A DNA stretch of 64,000 nucleotides. Source: Leptospira terpstrae serovar Hualin str. LT 11-33 = ATCC 700639 (GTDB taxonomy: Bacteria > Spirochaetota > Leptospiria > Leptospirales > Leptospiraceae). The stretch lies in NCBI RefSeq assembly GCF_000332495.1, contig NZ_AOGW02000006.1:310001-374000 (forward strand). The letters run 5' to 3'. Position numbers and translations under genes: made by a program. The notes beneath the pieces were generated by a model. The model saw nothing but the letters and a program-made list of their open reading frames with translations. It was not told where the DNA came from and searched no databases. Shown here piece by piece: positions 63,746 through 64,000 of the stretch (position 1 is the stretch's first letter; each line of letters begins with the position of its first letter).

Positions 63746-64000
63746 CAAAACCATACCAATTAACAGACGTTTCACCAAAGTATAAAGAATACCAAGGAAG
63801 TGATTTAGATCCTCATAAATCAAAAGATGTTATCATCCCTGTAACGAACAATCGTAAGTACGATGAGTTTATCCAAGAGGCACACAAGGCCATTGCTCTA
63901 TTAGAATTTGGTGAGAACGTTGCTCTCCGTGCTGATAGCAAAAAGACAGTTGGAGAACCAGTTGAAAAAGAGATGCAAGCAGCCGCTTATTTAGAAGAAG
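63667..64000 (+). CDS. Putative lipoprotein, N-terminal part
   Basis: Gene running off the right edge; ~111 residues visible. Signal peptide with basic start, hydrophobic core WVVLVLLI and lipobox SCS (Cys near residue 24), followed by [31 protein letters not shown]. No known domain so far. The ATG at 63667 has GGAAGTAGG upstream; an in-frame ATG at 63649 is an alternative. Divergent from hflX. Confidence 0.75.
   Translation, partial: MIQKGQDIIWKSSLWVVLVLLISCSTSKPYQLTDVSPKYKEYQGSDLDPHKSKDVIIPVTNNRKYDEFIQEAHKAIALLEFGENVALRADSKKTVGEPVEKEMQAAAYLEE

Noticed and set aside
1..64000. CRISPR arrays, insertion sequences, ordinary tRNA or rRNA genes
   Set aside because: No regular spacer-repeat pattern, no transposase-like protein and no tRNA-like T-arm other than in ssrA were seen.

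Overview
The window is AT-rich DNA (low GC by eye) from a spirochaete, most probably Leptospira of the saprophytic clade. This rests on the gene families present (spirochaete-style lipoproteins with loose lipoboxes, many sensor kinases, STAS proteins and chemotaxis receptors, a flagellar motB fragment) and on the one-piece tmRNA. Genus is inferred from family resemblance and was not confirmed by a search.

Layout. 1-2100: end of a flagellar motor locus (motB, partial) and a lipoprotein, all on the minus strand. 2193-2544: ssrA (tmRNA), followed directly by a GC-rich hairpin element. 2750-11300: mostly single genes in mixed orientation (MliC-type lysozyme inhibitor, MTHFR-like protein, YdeI-like and GyrI-like proteins, an AraC regulator divergent from an SDR oxidoreductase, DHFR-like and DUF1579 proteins, FadL porin); this looks like an accessory stretch beside ssrA. 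11398-12882: TetR regulator plus alpha/beta hydrolase, with two matching operator-like palindromes. 12907-17648: two chemotaxis receptors around a gene remnant and a DUF3052 gene. 17867-20187: phosphate-selective porin type gene and a lipoprotein behind 11-bp-spaced Pho-box-like repeats. 20454-25293: tightly coupled operon of SBF transporter, epimerase, cytochrome c/Vgb-like propeller protein and MFS transporter. 25295-31950: DUF2804 lipoprotein, EAL protein, RluA, HAD phosphatase, and a two-component pair whose kinase carries a frameshift. 32051-37527: pyrD, an RlmD-type methyltransferase, and a GMC oxidoreductase/small subunit/nitrilase-like lipoprotein cluster. 37609-43608: housekeeping genes (argG, coaD, antiporter, ndk, polyprenyl synthase, tlyA). 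43620-50144: response regulator, ferredoxin, hydrolase, then a two-component system leading into an AmgK/MurU-like peptidoglycan salvage pair. 50130-57550: pgi, galK, STAS, mtnP, DUF4139 protein, carotenoid/retinol-type oxidoreductase and MarR. 57552-64000: SUMF1-type protein, tandem-ACT protein, single-TM protein, homoserine dehydrogenase, STAS, hflX and the start of a lipoprotein gene.

How the genes work together. Central metabolism (argG, pyrD, hom, pgi, galK, mtnP, coaD, ndk) is scattered among signalling genes. Many neighbours overlap by 1-20 bases, which points to translational coupling. The most notable signals are the paired TetR palindromes, the near-leaderless regulators, the Pho-like promoter, the frameshifted kinase, the GMC cluster with candidate Fe-S cysteines, the signalling/cell-wall-salvage operon, and three structured GC-rich intergenic elements. 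No CRISPR array, insertion sequence, rRNA or ordinary tRNA was seen.
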